Source: Streptomyces sp. SW4 (GTDB lineage: Bacteria; Actinomycetota; Actinomycetes; Streptomycetales; Streptomycetaceae). Taken from it: a stretch of DNA of 64,000 nt. Positions 20,675 to 30,121 of the stretch are shown piece after piece. The position numbers and the translations under genes are program-made. Below the pieces are notes generated by a model. That model saw only the letters and a list, made by a program, of their open reading frames with translations, was not told the origin of the DNA and did not search any database. Numbering within the stretch: position 1 is the stretch's first letter; the number at the start of each line of letters is the position of its first letter. The stretch covers positions 124,001-188,000 of the forward strand of contig QKWM01000003.1 in assembly GCA_003248315.1 (NCBI GenBank). Reading direction: 5' to 3'.

Positions 20675-20746
20675 ACCGGCGGCCTCCTCGCGAGGGGCCG
20701 CCGGTGTCCGTGGCCGGCCCGGTCCCCGCGCGGGGACCGGGCCGGC
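20675..20746. terminator. Double hairpin terminator between convergent genes
   Basis: Two inverted repeats fill the gap between the convergent genes ending at 20673 and 20752. The first pairs ACCGGCGGC (20675-20683) with GCCGCCGGT (20697-20705). The second is a perfect 16-bp stem (20713-20728 with 20731-20746) around a 2-base loop. No T tract follows, as is usual in Streptomyces. It should work in both directions. Confidence 0.85.
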
Positions 20747-20751
20747 GTGTG

Positions 20752-21273
20752 TCAGCCGAGCAGCTCGACCTCGAGGCGGCCGAAGTGGTACTCGCGGATC
20801 GCGGCCAGCAGCTCCTCCTCGGTCAGGGTGCCGTCGCCGTCGGTGTCCACCTTGCGGAAGGCCTCGGCGGCCTCGGCCTGGCCGACGCCCACGCCCTTCA
20901 TCCAGGCGGCGAACTCCTTGCCGTCGATACGGCCGTCACCGGACTCGTCGCACAGGCCGATGATGCCGCGCACGACGGGGCCGAGCACGCGGTTGAACGT
21001 GGCCTCGCCGCTCTGGAACAGCACCTGCCCGGAGACGTCGACGAACTGCTGCCGGGTGAGCGACCCCTGACCCTGACCGGCGAGGTAGTCGTAGAGTCCG
21101 GTGAACGCGTTCTTGAGGGACTCGGCCTCCGGCGAGTTGGGGGACTTGCCGAAGGCCGAGGCGATCTTTCCGGCCTCGCCCTCGAAGTCGGACCGCTCGA
21201 GAACACCGTTGCCGTCCAGGTCCCACTTCTCGAAGCGCTTCTCGAGGCGGCTCTTGACGAGGGTTTCGGTCAT
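20752..21273 (-). CDS. EF-hand calcium-binding protein, calerythrin-like
   Basis: This is an intact 173-residue cytoplasmic protein (no signal peptide). Three EF-hand loops are complete: DLDGNGVLERSDF (~residue 18), DESGDGRIDGKEF (~107) and DTDGDGTLTEEEL (~141). A fourth, degenerate helix-loop-helix lies around residue 60-75 (GQGQGSLTRQQF). The layout matches calerythrin/CalD-type actinobacterial EF-hand proteins, which are thought to buffer or sense Ca2+. ATG 21273 is preceded by GAGG. It is in a separate unit from the sugar operon, and its link to the biosynthetic genes is only positional. Confidence 0.93.
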   Translation of the reverse strand: MTETLVKSRLEKRFEKWDLDGNGVLERSDFEGEAGKIASAFGKSPNSPEAESLKNAFTGLYDYLAGQGQGSLTRQQFVDVSGQVLFQSGEATFNRVLGPVVRGIIGLCDESGDGRIDGKEFAAWMKGVGVGQAEAAEAFRKVDTDGDGTLTEEELLAAIREYHFGRLEVELLG

Positions 21274-21404
21274 GAGGTTCCTCTTTCGTTTTCCGTGTTT
21301 CCTCTGGGTGGACGTCGGGGACGCGAGGTCCGCCGGCGTACCTTGCGCGGACACGCCGAAGCGGTCCGGCAAACCGTGGGTGCGGGGGGCGCGGAACGCG
21401 CGGG

Positions 21405-22657
21405 TCACAGGAGCGTGACGCGGCTTCCGGCGGCTCTTCCGCAGGTGTCCAGGACGGCGCACTCGGCCTCGTCCCAGGGGTGGGCGGCGTAGCAGGAGTG
21501 GTCCTGCAGGAGCACCGCCAGGTCCGTCCGGCGAGGGCGTCGGTGAGGGACTCCCGCCGGGGGACGGGCACTGCGTCGACGTCGAAGCGGGGGACCAGCG
21601 GATCGTGGTAGGACAGGCGCACGCCGAGCTCGCGGAGTCCTCTGGCGACGGGGCGGCCGGTGTCTCGCGGGTGTCGGCGACGTCGGGCTTGTAGGCCACC
21701 CGAGCAGGGTGACGCGGGTGTCGGAGAGGGGTCTGCCGGTGGAGCGCAGCAGTGCCGCGGCGCGCTCGACGACGTGCCCCGGCATGCCGCTGAGCACCTC
21801 GTGCGCCGCCCGCAGGGTGCGCAGGCGGAAGCCTTCCGCCTCGGCCCGCGCCATCAGATAGCGCGGGTCGACGGGAATGCAGTGGCCGCCCACGCCGGCG
21901 CCCGGCCGGAACGGCGCGAACCCGAACGGTTTGGTGCCGGCGCAGTGCAGCACGTCCCACACGTCGATCCCGGCCCGGTCGCAGTACAGCGCGACCTCGT
22001 TGACGAGCGCGATGTTGACGTACCGGTAGGTGTTCTCCAGGAGCTTGGCCATCTCGGCCTCGCGGTGCCGCCGGACACCACGAGGGTGTCGACGAGCTGG
22101 TGGTAGAAGGCGACGGCGTACTTGGTGCACAGCGGGGTGCAACCGCTGACGATCTTGGGGTGTTGCGCAGCCCGTAGGCCGGGTTGCCCGGGTCGATGCG
22201 CTCCGGCGAGTAGGCGAGGTGGAAGTCGTCGCCGACGCGCAGCCCGCTGCCGCCTTCCAGGATCGGGCGGACGATCTCCTCGGTGGTGCCCGGATGGCTG
22301 GTGGACTCGACGACCACCAGCATCCCGGAGGTGACGTGTGCGGCGACGGTGGCCGCCGCGGCGCGCAGCGGGCCGAGGTCCGGCGCGCCGTCGGCGGTGA
22401 GGCCGGTCGGTACGCAGATCACGGCCGTGCGGGCGCCGTCGAGGACGGCGGGGTCGGTGGTGGCGGTGAACCCGGCGGCCAGCATGGCGGCCAGGTCGCC
22501 GTCCGGCACGTCCTGGACGTGGGACCGCCCGGAGCGGAGCCCCGCGACCACGGCCTCGGACACGTCCAGCCGGCCGTGCCGAGCCCGCCTCGCACGCCCG
22601 GCGCGCCAAGGGCAGACCGACATAGCCCAGTCCGACCACGACGACGTCGACCGGCAT
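21405..22657 (-). CDS. UDP-glucose/GDP-mannose dehydrogenase family nucleotide-sugar dehydrogenase (several frame breaks)
   Basis: This is an NAD+-dependent enzyme that oxidises C6 of a nucleotide sugar to a uronic acid. The N-terminal fold is VDVVVVGLGYVGLPLARRA. AYSPERIDPGNPAYGL and AEMAKLLENTYRYVNIALVN are mid-domain motifs, and the catalytic Cys lies in GVGGHCIPVDPRYL. The C-terminal nucleotide-binding lobe begins VTLLGVAYKPDVADTRETP. The motif set is closest to the WecC/UDP-ManNAc dehydrogenase group. Breaks occur near 21520, 21650, 21700, 22070, 22165 and 22590. The repaired length of ~420 residues is normal. It may supply a uronic-acid donor to the neighbouring operons. Confidence 0.85.
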
Positions 22658-22697
22658 TCTGCTTCCCCCTGATGGTGTTGTGGGACGACCGCGGTGG

Positions 22698-23002
22698 TCA
22701 GGCCGAGAAGCTGCCGGCGCCCGGTGTCACGTGGGAGCCGTACCCCGGCGGCACCGTGAGGGACGGCGTCAGGCAGAAGGGGTCGCCGTAGATCCGCACG
22801 GGGCGATCGGTCTGGTTGGTGAGGACGTGGGCGGCGGCCGGCAGCCGGTGGCAGCCGGTGGGGTCGGAGTACGTGGTGAGGGCTGCAGTTCGGTCTGGAA
22901 GACCGTCACCTCGCCGTCCGCGGCGGAGGCGACGCCGTGCGTCCCCGCGGCCATGGTCAGCGCCGCGCCGAGAACGACAAAGGGAGCAATGAATCGACGC
23001 AC
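22698..23002 (-). CDS. Small secreted protein of unknown function (one frame break)
   Basis: The start is ATG 23002, with a clear Sec signal peptide (MRRFIAPFVVLGAALTMAAG, then THGVASAADG with an ASA-like cleavage site). Restoring one base near 22880 gives a mature domain with DPTGCHRLPAAAHVLTNQTD, VRIYGDPFCLTPSLTVPPG and the end PGAGSFSA; the two Cys could form a disulfide. The total is ~101 residues. I recognise no family beyond small actinobacterial exported proteins. The gene is monocistronic, with a 260-bp upstream gap. Confidence 0.75.
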
Positions 23003-23262
23003 TGAATTGACGTCCTGTTCTTGTCTGGCTGTTCTTGCCCGTCAGGAAATTGTGCCGCCGAATTTCTCCGGCGGGGTTTCATATTTCCATGGTGGCACGG
23101 CCCTAATCGCGGTCGTGCCGATCGGCGGGTAATTAACCCCGGGGAGTGAACCATTTCCGGCCTGCCGGAAGGCCGGAAAATTGAGGCGGGTGTGATGCGT
23201 GCGGAAGGAGTCGACGTGCGCTCACCGCGACCGCCGCCCGGCTCGCCGGGCGGGCACGTCGC
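23003..23262. other. Intergenic region upstream of the small secreted protein gene
   Basis: This 260-bp non-coding stretch contains a comparatively AT-rich portion (~23035-23180), including AATTTCTCC, TTTCATATTTCC and GGGTAATTAACCC (23127-23139). The last is a 13-base near-palindrome around AATT and could be a regulator site for the 23002 gene. I see no gene here. Confidence 0.5.
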
Positions 23263-24705
23263 CTAGGCGCACTCGGCCTCGCCGGACGAGCACGCGTCGC
23301 GTCCGGCGAGCAGCCGCCGCTCACCGGGCGAGAGGTCCGGTTCGGGAAGGCGGGGCGCCGCGGGTCCGCGCAGCGCGTGCCAGAGCACGGACGGCGCGAA
23401 GAACACCGACAGAGGCTTGTCGAGGGCGATCACCCCGGTCAGCGCGCGGTCGGCGGTCGCGCAGCCGCACGCGGTCGCCATGACTCTGCGCACATAGGCA
23501 CTGACGACGCGGTCGGCGCGGGTGGGGCGGGTGCCGCGGGCGCCGGGGTAGAACATGTCCTGCTGGGTCGCCAGGGTCCACGGCGTCGTCACCGACCGCC
23601 GCACCACGGCCCGTTGAGCGCGCCGGGCCGCGCCCCGGTCGGCGAGCCCGCGGCCGTGGTAGAAGCGGTTCAGTGCGACGGCGCCCATGGCGGCGGCCGA
23701 CATGCCGTGGCCGTAGCACGGGTTGTAGGCGGCCAGGGCGTCGCCGAGGGCGAGGAACCCGTCGGGCAGGCCGCGCACCCGCTCGTAGTGGTACCGGCGG
23801 TTGCCCGTGCTGCGGCTGGTGTGCACCTCTCCGGCGGGGGTGGCGGCGCGGATCAGCTCGGCGACGAACGGGTGCGCGGCCCGCCGGGCGAACGCCTCGA
23901 ACAGCTCGGCGTCCCTGGACGGCTGCGCTCCGCGGGTGCCGGACACGACGATGCGCCACACACCGCCCTCGATCGGGATGAACGTCGCCATCCTGCCGGG
24001 CACGCCGGCCGCCGGATCACCCTGCACGACGACCACGGGGAACGCCTCGTGGCCGGCCGGCGCCACATGGTCCCGGGTGGCGTAGACGACGCCCGCGTCG
24101 ACCTCGCTGACCGGCACCGGGCCCGCCCCGAGGGCCTCCAGGAGCCGTACGCCGAGCGCGGACCGCCCGGTGGCGTCGACGACGAGGTCGGCGGGGATGT
24201 CGCCGGTGGCGCCGTCGCCGTGCCGTACGGTCACGCCCCGGACCCGGTCGGGTCCGCCGAGGAGCCGTACCGGCTCCGCCCCGCACAGGACCCGCACCCG
24301 TCCGGCGTGCGGACCGGCGCGCAGCGCCTCGCGCACGCCCCAGTCCAGCAGGTCGCGGCTCATGGAGAGGTAGTAGTGGGAGGCGGGCTCGGTGCGCCAT
24401 CGGCGGCGCCAGCCGAACGGCGTGTGGTTGAGGATGCCGGCGGGCAGCGGCAGCCGGTGGGCGCCCGACGCCAGCCAGCGCCCGGTCACGCCCGGCAGCA
24501 GGCGCTCCATCGCCCGCGCTCCGGCCGACCACAGCACATGACCGTGCACGGCCTGCGGCAGACCCTTGCGGGGGTGCGGCCCGTCGGGAAGAACGTCACG
24601 CTCGACGACGACCACCTCGTCGGCGTGTTCGGCGAGCGCGGCCGCGGTCAAGGTACCGGCGAGGCCCCCGCCGAGCACGGCGGCACGCACACGTATGTGT
24701 CGCAT
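23263..24705 (-). CDS. FAD-dependent monooxygenase/epoxidase-like flavoprotein
   Basis: This is an intact 480-residue flavoprotein. The N-terminal FAD fold reads AAVLGGGLAGTLTAAALAE with the VVVERD end. ADLVVDATGRSALG is the DG-like motif, and FLALGDALAAYNPCYGHGMS is the second FAD contact with the GD motif. It resembles actinobacterial squalene-epoxidase or halogenase-like monooxygenases found in secondary-metabolite loci. The C-terminal ~70 residues contain two Cys pairs (CGCATA and a terminal CSSGEAEC). ATG 24705 lies within a 203-bp gap from the next operon. It may decorate the product of the neighbouring biosynthetic genes. Confidence 0.85.
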   Translation of the reverse strand: MRHIRVRAAVLGGGLAGTLTAAALAEHADEVVVVERDVLPDGPHPRKGLPQAVHGHVLWSAGARAMERLLPGVTGRWLASGAHRLPLPAGILNHTPFGWRRRWRTEPASHYYLSMSRDLLDWGVREALRAGPHAGRVRVLCGAEPVRLLGGPDRVRGVTVRHGDGATGDIPADLVVDATGRSALGVRLLEALGAGPVPVSEVDAGVVYATRDHVAPAGHEAFPVVVVQGDPAAGVPGRMATFIPIEGGVWRIVVSGTRGAQPSRDAELFEAFARRAAHPFVAELIRAATPAGEVHTSRSTGNRRYHYERVRGLPDGFLALGDALAAYNPCYGHGMSAAAMGAVALNRFYHGRGLADRGAARRAQRAVVRRSVTTPWTLATQQDMFYPGARGTRPTRADRVVSAYVRRVMATACGCATADRALTGVIALDKPLSVFFAPSVLWHALRGPAAPRLPEPDLSPGERRLLAGRDACSSGEAECA

Positions 24706-24908
24706 CTTGGGCGTGTCCGTCCTGGAAACGAGAGGGAGGGATAGTCCTGGCGAGGCGGTCGGAAATTCTCCTTCGCCGGTACGGCATTGTGGCACGGGCG
24801 AGTTCCGGCAATTCCCGGTTCCCCGGGGAAATAGGGACGGCACCCCTCGAATGAGTGAAACAGGGGCTGGCGAATACGCGGATGCGCTCCGCATGCGCCC
24901 CCGACGCA

Positions 24909-25959
24909 TTACCGCAGTGGCGGGAGGAGGCGGTTCAGGCGCGGGGGCGGAGGCATCGCACGCGGATCACCCGCGGGCGCCCCGGGGGATGCGGGGCGCT
25001 CACGGCCGCGTCGCCGGGCGGGCGGCAGGGGGACGGGATCCGGGCCGGGGACGACGGTGTTCGTCAGGGTGCCGAGGGCTTCCACGGTGAGGGTGACGGT
25101 GTCGCCGGGCTTCAGCGGCGGCGGGGTCCGCTCGCCGCGCCGCCCCACAGCTCGGCGAGGCAGCCGCCGTTGCCGCAGGTGCCCGAGCCAAGGACGTCGC
25201 CCGGGACCACCCGGGTGCCCCGGGCGGCGTAGGCGGTCATCTCCTCGAAGGTCCAGCTCATGCGGGACAGCAGGTCCTCGCCGACCTTCTCGCCGTTGAC
25301 CTCGGCGGTCAGGGCCAGAGACAGGAAGCCGTCGGCGTCCCGGTACGGCTCCAGCTCGTCCGCGGTGACCAGGTACGGGCCGAGGCTGGTGGCGGTGTCC
25401 TTGCCCTTGCAGGGCCGAGGCCGACCGTCATCTCGGCGCTCTGCAGGTCGCGCGCGGACCAGTCGTTGAGGACCGTGTAGCCGACGATGTGGTCACGGGC
25501 CTGCTCCGGGGTGAGGTCGCGGCCCTCCCGCCCGATCACCGCGCCCACTTCCAGCTCGAAGTCCAGGGCGGACGAGCCGGGCGGCACCGGGATGTCGTCG
25601 CGGTGGCCGTGGACGGCGTGCGGGTTGGTGAAGTAGAAGGCCGGCGCCGCGTACCACTGCGCGGGGACCCCGGCGACGCCGTCGACCGAGCGGCGTACGC
25701 CGTCGACGTGCTCCTCGAAGGTGACGAAGTCCCGTATCGACGCGGGCCGCAGCGGGGGCAGCAGCCGTACCTCGCCGATGTGCGGGCCGGGACCGGTGCC
25801 GAGGGCGGCCCGCCCGGCGGCGAGCAGCCCGGGCAGTCCGCCGGTCTGCGTGAGCAGGTCGGTGAGCGAGGTGACGTCGGGCAGCGGGCGGAGGGTGCCG
25901 TCGTCCTCCACGACGGCCACCCGGTGGCGGTGGCGGTGTTCGTAGGCGGCGAAACGCAT
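24909..25959 (-). CDS. Fumarylacetoacetate-hydrolase-family protein (two frame breaks)
   Basis: FAH-superfamily enzymes cleave, hydrate or isomerise 2-keto-enol acids in aromatic catabolism. The metal ligands are visible in ALDFELEVGAVIGREG (Glu-x-Glu) and LNDWSARDLQSAEM (Asp). DFVTFEEHV near residue 75 and PHAVHGHRDDIPVP are also family features. Breaks occur near 25410 and 25140. The repaired length is ~350 residues, with an unusual Pro/Arg-rich tail of ~25 residues that may reflect a further break. ATG 25959 is preceded by AGGAG. It is the last gene of the aromatic operon. The exact reaction (hydrolase versus hydratase) cannot be set from sequence. Confidence 0.85.
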
Positions 25960-26021
25960 GGTGCGGCTCCTGGGGAGGGGCGGCCGAGGGGAGGCGCAGG
26001 AAGGCGCGGCCGGGGGACGGA

Positions 26022-26953
26022 TCAGACCGGCGGGGCGACGAAGACGCCGCGGTCGGGGTCGTTGAAGGACTCCTTGGCGACGAGTTCGTTCATGGGGTTG
26101 GCGGTGCCCCACTGGTCGGTGACCTCCGGCTGGGAGAAGTCGTAGACGTGCGGGTGCCAGGTGTCCTCGTCGAGGATCTCCAGCTCGGTGGTGTACTCGA
26201 CGGTGTTGCCGTGGGGGTCGAGGAAGTAGGTGAAGGTGTTGTCGCCCGCCATGTGCCGGCCGGGGCCCCAGATCTTCCGGAAACCGGCCCGCATCACCCG
26301 CCCCGAGCCGCGCATGTACTCGTCCAGGCCGCGCATCTCGAAGGAGATGTGGTGCAGGGAGGTGTGCGGGCCCGGGCGATGGCCATCGAGTGGTGCTGGC
26401 TGCTGATCCGCAGGAAGTGCATGACCTCGCCCATGTGCGGCGAGCTGAGCGTGTCGGAGAGCCGGAAGCCGAGGTGCCGCTCGTACCACTCGCGGGTGCG
26501 GTTCAGGTCGGGGGAGTTGAGGACGACGTGGCTCAGCTTGACCGGGATCGCCTCCTTCTCCTCGATCCTGCGGTGCTGCCGCACCTCGACGTCGGCGGAG
26601 ACCTCGATGGTGCGGCCGTCGACGTCGAAGAAGCGGAAGCCGTAGCCGCCGCCGGGGGTGTCGACCTTGCCCGGCCGGGAGATCAGCTGGACGCCGCCGG
26701 CCAGCAGCCGCTCGGCGAGGGTGTCGACGTCCGCGGGGGACGCGGCGCCGTAGGAGACCAGGTCGAGGCGCTTCTCCTCGGCCTTGCGCAGCCGGACGAC
26801 GTACTGCTCCGGGGAGCCCTCGGCGGCGAGGAAGGAGATCCCGGAGTCCTCGGCGACCTTGGTCAGGCCCCAGACACCGGCGTAGAAGTCGAGCTGCTTG
26901 TCGTAGTCGGGCACGGCGAGGTCGACGTGCCGCAGGTGGGTGAGCAGGCGCAT
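26022..26953 (-). CDS. Extradiol ring-cleavage dioxygenase, VOC family (one frame break)
   Basis: This is a two-domain type I extradiol dioxygenase of ~310 residues, opening a catecholic ring next to the diol with Fe(II). The three metal ligands can be placed: His in KLSHVVLNSPDLNRT, His in TSLHHISFEMRG, and Glu in PHGNTVEYTTELEIL. The N-terminal VOC module begins LTHLRHVDLAVPDYDKQLDF. The frame breaks once near 26380, between HSMAIAR and GPHTSLHH. ATG 26953 is preceded by AGGA. It sits 15 bases from the amidohydrolase stop, so it is in one transcript. Confidence 0.9.
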
Positions 26954-26968
26954 GACGGTGGGTCCTTC

Positions 26969-28015
26969 CTACAGGAGGGCGGCGGCGTTGCCGCCTCGTA
27001 CGGCGTGGAAGCCGGCCTCGGGCAGGCCGGCGGCGCGCAGCGCGCCGACCGGGTCCCCGGTGCCCATGTCGAAGGGGAAGTCCGAGCCGAGCAGGACGCG
27101 GTCCGCGCCGGCGACGCGGACCAGCTCGCGCAGGACGTGCGGGTCGTGGACGAGCGAGTCGAAGTACAGCCGCTTCAGATAGCTGCCGGGCCGGTGCGCG
27201 CAGCCGGAGCCCGCGTCCGAGCGGACCGACCAGGCGTGGTCGGCGCGGCCGATGTGGGTGGGCAGGTAGCCGCCGCCGTGGGCGGCGACCAGCTTCAGGC
27301 CGGGGTGGCGGTCCAGGACCCCGGAGAAGATCAGATGGGAGAGCGCGACGGCGTTCTCGGCGGGCTGGCCGACGGAGTTGGACAGGTACCAGCGGTCCAG
27401 CCGCTCGTCGAGGGTGCAGCCGAAGGGGTGCAGGAACAGGATCGCCCCGGTCTCCTCGGCCCGGCCCCACAGGGGTTCGTACGCCGGGTCGGAGAGTTCG
27501 CGTCCGGGGGCGTGGCTGGAGATCTCCACGCCCCGCAGGCCCTGCTCCAGGGCGTGGTCGAGCGCGCGCACCGCTTGCCCCGGATGCTGGAGCGGGACAA
27601 GACCGAGCCCCTTGAGCCGGTCCGGGGCGGCCGAACAGTGCGCCGCGGTCGCCTCGTTGGCGAGCCGGTACACCTTCTCCGCGGTCTGCTCGTCCGCCCA
27701 GTAGTGGTAGTGCGACGGCGAGGGGCTGACCAGTTGCACGTCCACGCCCTGCGCGTCCATCGCCGCCAGCCGGGCGGTGACGTCGGTGAGCAGCGGGATC
27801 CGGTCGCGGACCATCGGCCCGCTCACCGCGAGAGCCTCGGGGCTGTTGCGGCGGGCGTCCAGGGCGCGCGCCTCGGCGTGCCCGGGCAGGCCGTCGACGA
27901 GCGCGTCGACCTCGGGCAGCAGGACATGGGCGTGGACGTCGACGGTGGGGGGCGTCACGGCGGTCACGGCGGCTTCCTCAGCGGCGGCCACGGCGGCTCG
28001 CTGAGCGGCCGTCAC
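26969..28015 (-). CDS. Amidohydrolase_2-family decarboxylase/hydrolase (ACMSD-like)
   Basis: This is an intact 348-residue TIM-barrel metalloenzyme of the aminocarboxymuconate-semialdehyde decarboxylase group. The metal site is DVHAHVLLPEVDA (HxH), with His in LKLVAAHGGGYLPTH and Asp in DRVLLGSDFPFDMG. PSHYHYW and LFLHPFGC are typical. GTG 28015 overlaps the hydroxylase stop (GTGA). The first ~20 residues are Ala-rich and weakly repetitive (AAQRAAVAAAEEAAVTAV), so the native start could be a little downstream. In this operon it probably decarboxylates the ring-cleavage product or an aromatic acid. Confidence 0.88.
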   Translation of the reverse strand: MTAAQRAAVAAAEEAAVTAVTPPTVDVHAHVLLPEVDALVDGLPGHAEARALDARRNSPEALAVSGPMVRDRIPLLTDVTARLAAMDAQGVDVQLVSPSPSHYHYWADEQTAEKVYRLANEATAAHCSAAPDRLKGLGLVPLQHPGQAVRALDHALEQGLRGVEISSHAPGRELSDPAYEPLWGRAEETGAILFLHPFGCTLDERLDRWYLSNSVGQPAENAVALSHLIFSGVLDRHPGLKLVAAHGGGYLPTHIGRADHAWSVRSDAGSGCAHRPGSYLKRLYFDSLVHDPHVLRELVRVAGADRVLLGSDFPFDMGTGDPVGALRAAGLPEAGFHAVRGGNAAALL

Positions 28016-29136
28016 GGCAGCTCCCGGAGCATCGTCATGGTGCGGCCCATCAGGCCGGGCACGTCGGCGTCCCGGACGCCGTCCAGCTGCCACCGCCCGA
28101 TCTGCACCGACGCCTCGACCACCGGCCGGACGCGGGCGATCCGCCGCTCGTAGTACGTCCGGAACAGCGCGTCGTCCCAGGCGTCTTCGCCGGTCAGGAG
28201 CTGTGCCAGCACCCAGGAGTCCTCCAGCGACAGCGCGGCGCCCTGGGCGAGGGTGGGCGGGCAGCAGTGGGCGGCGTCGCCGGCCAGCACGACCCGGCCG
28301 CGGTGCCAGGCGCCCTCGACCAGCAGCCGGTCGAACCACGTGTAGTTCACCGCCGCCGGGTCCGTGATGTGCGCGGTGATCTCCGGCCAGAAGCCGCCGT
28401 AGTGCCGGGTCAGACGGCGCATCTCGTCGGCGTACGACTCGGCCGGTATGGAGGCCCGGTCGCGGTTGGCCTCGACGACGTACGCGTACAGCGTGGTCTC
28501 GCTGGTCGGGCAGTACCCGGCGATGTACGCCGGTCCGCCGTAGGCGAGGTCGGTGCGGGTGACGCCCGCCGGGCGCGGGGCGGCGACCCGCCAGATCGCC
28601 ATGCCGGTCGGCTCGGGCCGGTCCGTGATGCCGATGGCGGCGCGGGTGGCGGAACCGAGGCCGTCGGCGGCGACCACCAGGTCGTAGCGGTGCTCGGTGC
28701 CGTCGGAGAGGCGTACGCGGCCGCCGTCCGGGTCCAGGATCTCGGCGGTGGTGCCGAGACGCACGGTGGCGCCGGCGGCGCGCACGGCGTCGATGAGGAT
28801 CCGCTGGAGCCGCGGGCGCTGCATGCCGACGGTGGCGGGCAGGTCGTCGCCGCCGGTGCGCAGGTCCTCCTGCACGTGCAGGACGGTGCCGTCGGGGGCG
28901 GTGATGCCGACCGAGCCGAAGCCGAAGCCGGACGCCTCCACCTGCTCTTGGACACCGAGTTCGCGCAGGACGCGCAGGGCGTTGCCCTGGAGGGTGATGC
29001 CGGAGCCGGCGGTGGCGTTCCAGTCGTCCTTCGCCTCGATCAGGTCCACCGCGATCCCGGCGCGGCTCAGCAGGACCGTCACGGCATTGCCGGCCGCGCC
29101 CCCGCCGATCACCAGGACCTTACGGGCATTGCTCAT
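28012..29136 (-). CDS. FAD-dependent aromatic hydroxylase (PHBH-like)
   Basis: This is an intact 374-residue single-component flavin monooxygenase. Motifs are VLVIGGGAAGNAVTVLLSRAG (FAD Rossmann), DLVVAADGLGSATR (DG motif) and GRVVLAGDAAHCCPPTLAQG (GD motif). The closest familiar groups are salicylate, hydroxybenzoate and 2-polyprenylphenol hydroxylases. ATG 29136 is preceded by GGAA. Its product would be the catechol consumed by the adjacent extradiol dioxygenase. The 4-base overlap with the amidohydrolase supports a shared mRNA. Confidence 0.92.
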   Translation of the reverse strand: MSNARKVLVIGGGAAGNAVTVLLSRAGIAVDLIEAKDDWNATAGSGITLQGNALRVLRELGVQEQVEASGFGFGSVGITAPDGTVLHVQEDLRTGGDDLPATVGMQRPRLQRILIDAVRAAGATVRLGTTAEILDPDGGRVRLSDGTEHRYDLVVAADGLGSATRAAIGITDRPEPTGMAIWRVAAPRPAGVTRTDLAYGGPAYIAGYCPTSETTLYAYVVEANRDRASIPAESYADEMRRLTRHYGGFWPEITAHITDPAAVNYTWFDRLLVEGAWHRGRVVLAGDAAHCCPPTLAQGAALSLEDSWVLAQLLTGEDAWDDALFRTYYERRIARVRPVVEASVQIGRWQLDGVRDADVPGLMGRTMTMLRELP

Positions 29137-29159
29137 GGGGAACTTGCTCCTTCCGCCGG

Positions 29160-30121
29160 CTACTTGACGGCGATCGGATTGACCGGTGAGCCGACGGCCC
29201 CGGTGATGGGCAGGGGTGCTGCGGTGAGCCAGAAGTCGTAGGCGCCGTCGGCCGCGCAGTCCCCGGCGAGGGCGTCCAGGTCCCACATCTCGCCGATCAG
29301 CAGGCCGATGTGGGGGATGGCGACCTGGTGCAGCGGCTGGAAGGCGTGCTCGAACTCGTTGGGCCGGACCTCGAAGCCCCAGGTGTCGGTGGCGATCCCG
29401 GCGATCTCGGTCCGGTGCAGCCAGCCGGCCGTGGTGAACGACAGTCCCGGGCGGGCCCGCCGGCGTAGTCGCCCCAGCCGTCCCTGCGGGCCCGGGTGAG
29501 CTGACCGGTCCGCACCAGGACCAGGTCGCCGCGGCCGACGGTCACGCCCTGCGCCTCGGCGGTGGCCGTCAGATGCGCCTCGGTGATCGCGAAACCGTCC
29601 GGCAGTTCACCGTCCGCGCCGATCACCCGGCCGACGTCCAGCAGCACCCCGCGCCCCGCGACGTGCGGCGCCATGTGCTCGATGCCGGTGACCAGGTCGC
29701 CGTCGGAGGTGACGACCCGCTCCGCCGGGCGACCGTTCCACGCCCTGCCGTGGTCGAAGATGTGACCGAGCCCGTCCCACTGCGTGGAGCACTGCAACGG
29801 CATCGCGATCACGTCGTCGGCGCCGCCGATCCCGTGCGGGAAGCCCTGGTTGCCGAGGGCGGCGTCGGTGCCGGTGTCGAGCATGGTGTGCACCGGGTTG
29901 GTGCGCCGCCGCCAGCCCTTCTGCGGGCCGTTCATGTCGAAACGCTGGGAGAGGGAGAAGCTGACGCCCCGTCGGATCAGGGCGGCGCCCTCGCGGCGCT
30001 TGGCCTCGTCGAGGAAGTTCAGCGTGCCGAGCACGTCGTCCTCACCCCAACGGCCCCAGTTGGACCAGGCCTTGGCGGCCCGGGCGACCGAGCCCTCGGG
30101 TCGGCGGGGTCCAGGGTCATC
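29160..30121 (-). CDS. Cyclase-family (kynurenine-formamidase-like) hydrolase (two frame breaks)
   Basis: This is a Mn/Zn hydrolase of the PF04199-type cyclase family, ~320 residues after repair. Metal-site segments are MPLQCSTQWDGLGHIFDHGR and VLLDVGRVIG, and the C-terminal WGFEVRPNE is typical. Breaks occur near 30098 (one C missing, joining MTLDPADP to EGSVARAAKAWSNWG) and near 29465. The ATG at 30121 overlaps the stop of the FAH gene (ATGA). Relatives hydrolyse amide or lactone bonds in aromatic catabolism; the substrate here is not known. Confidence 0.87.
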
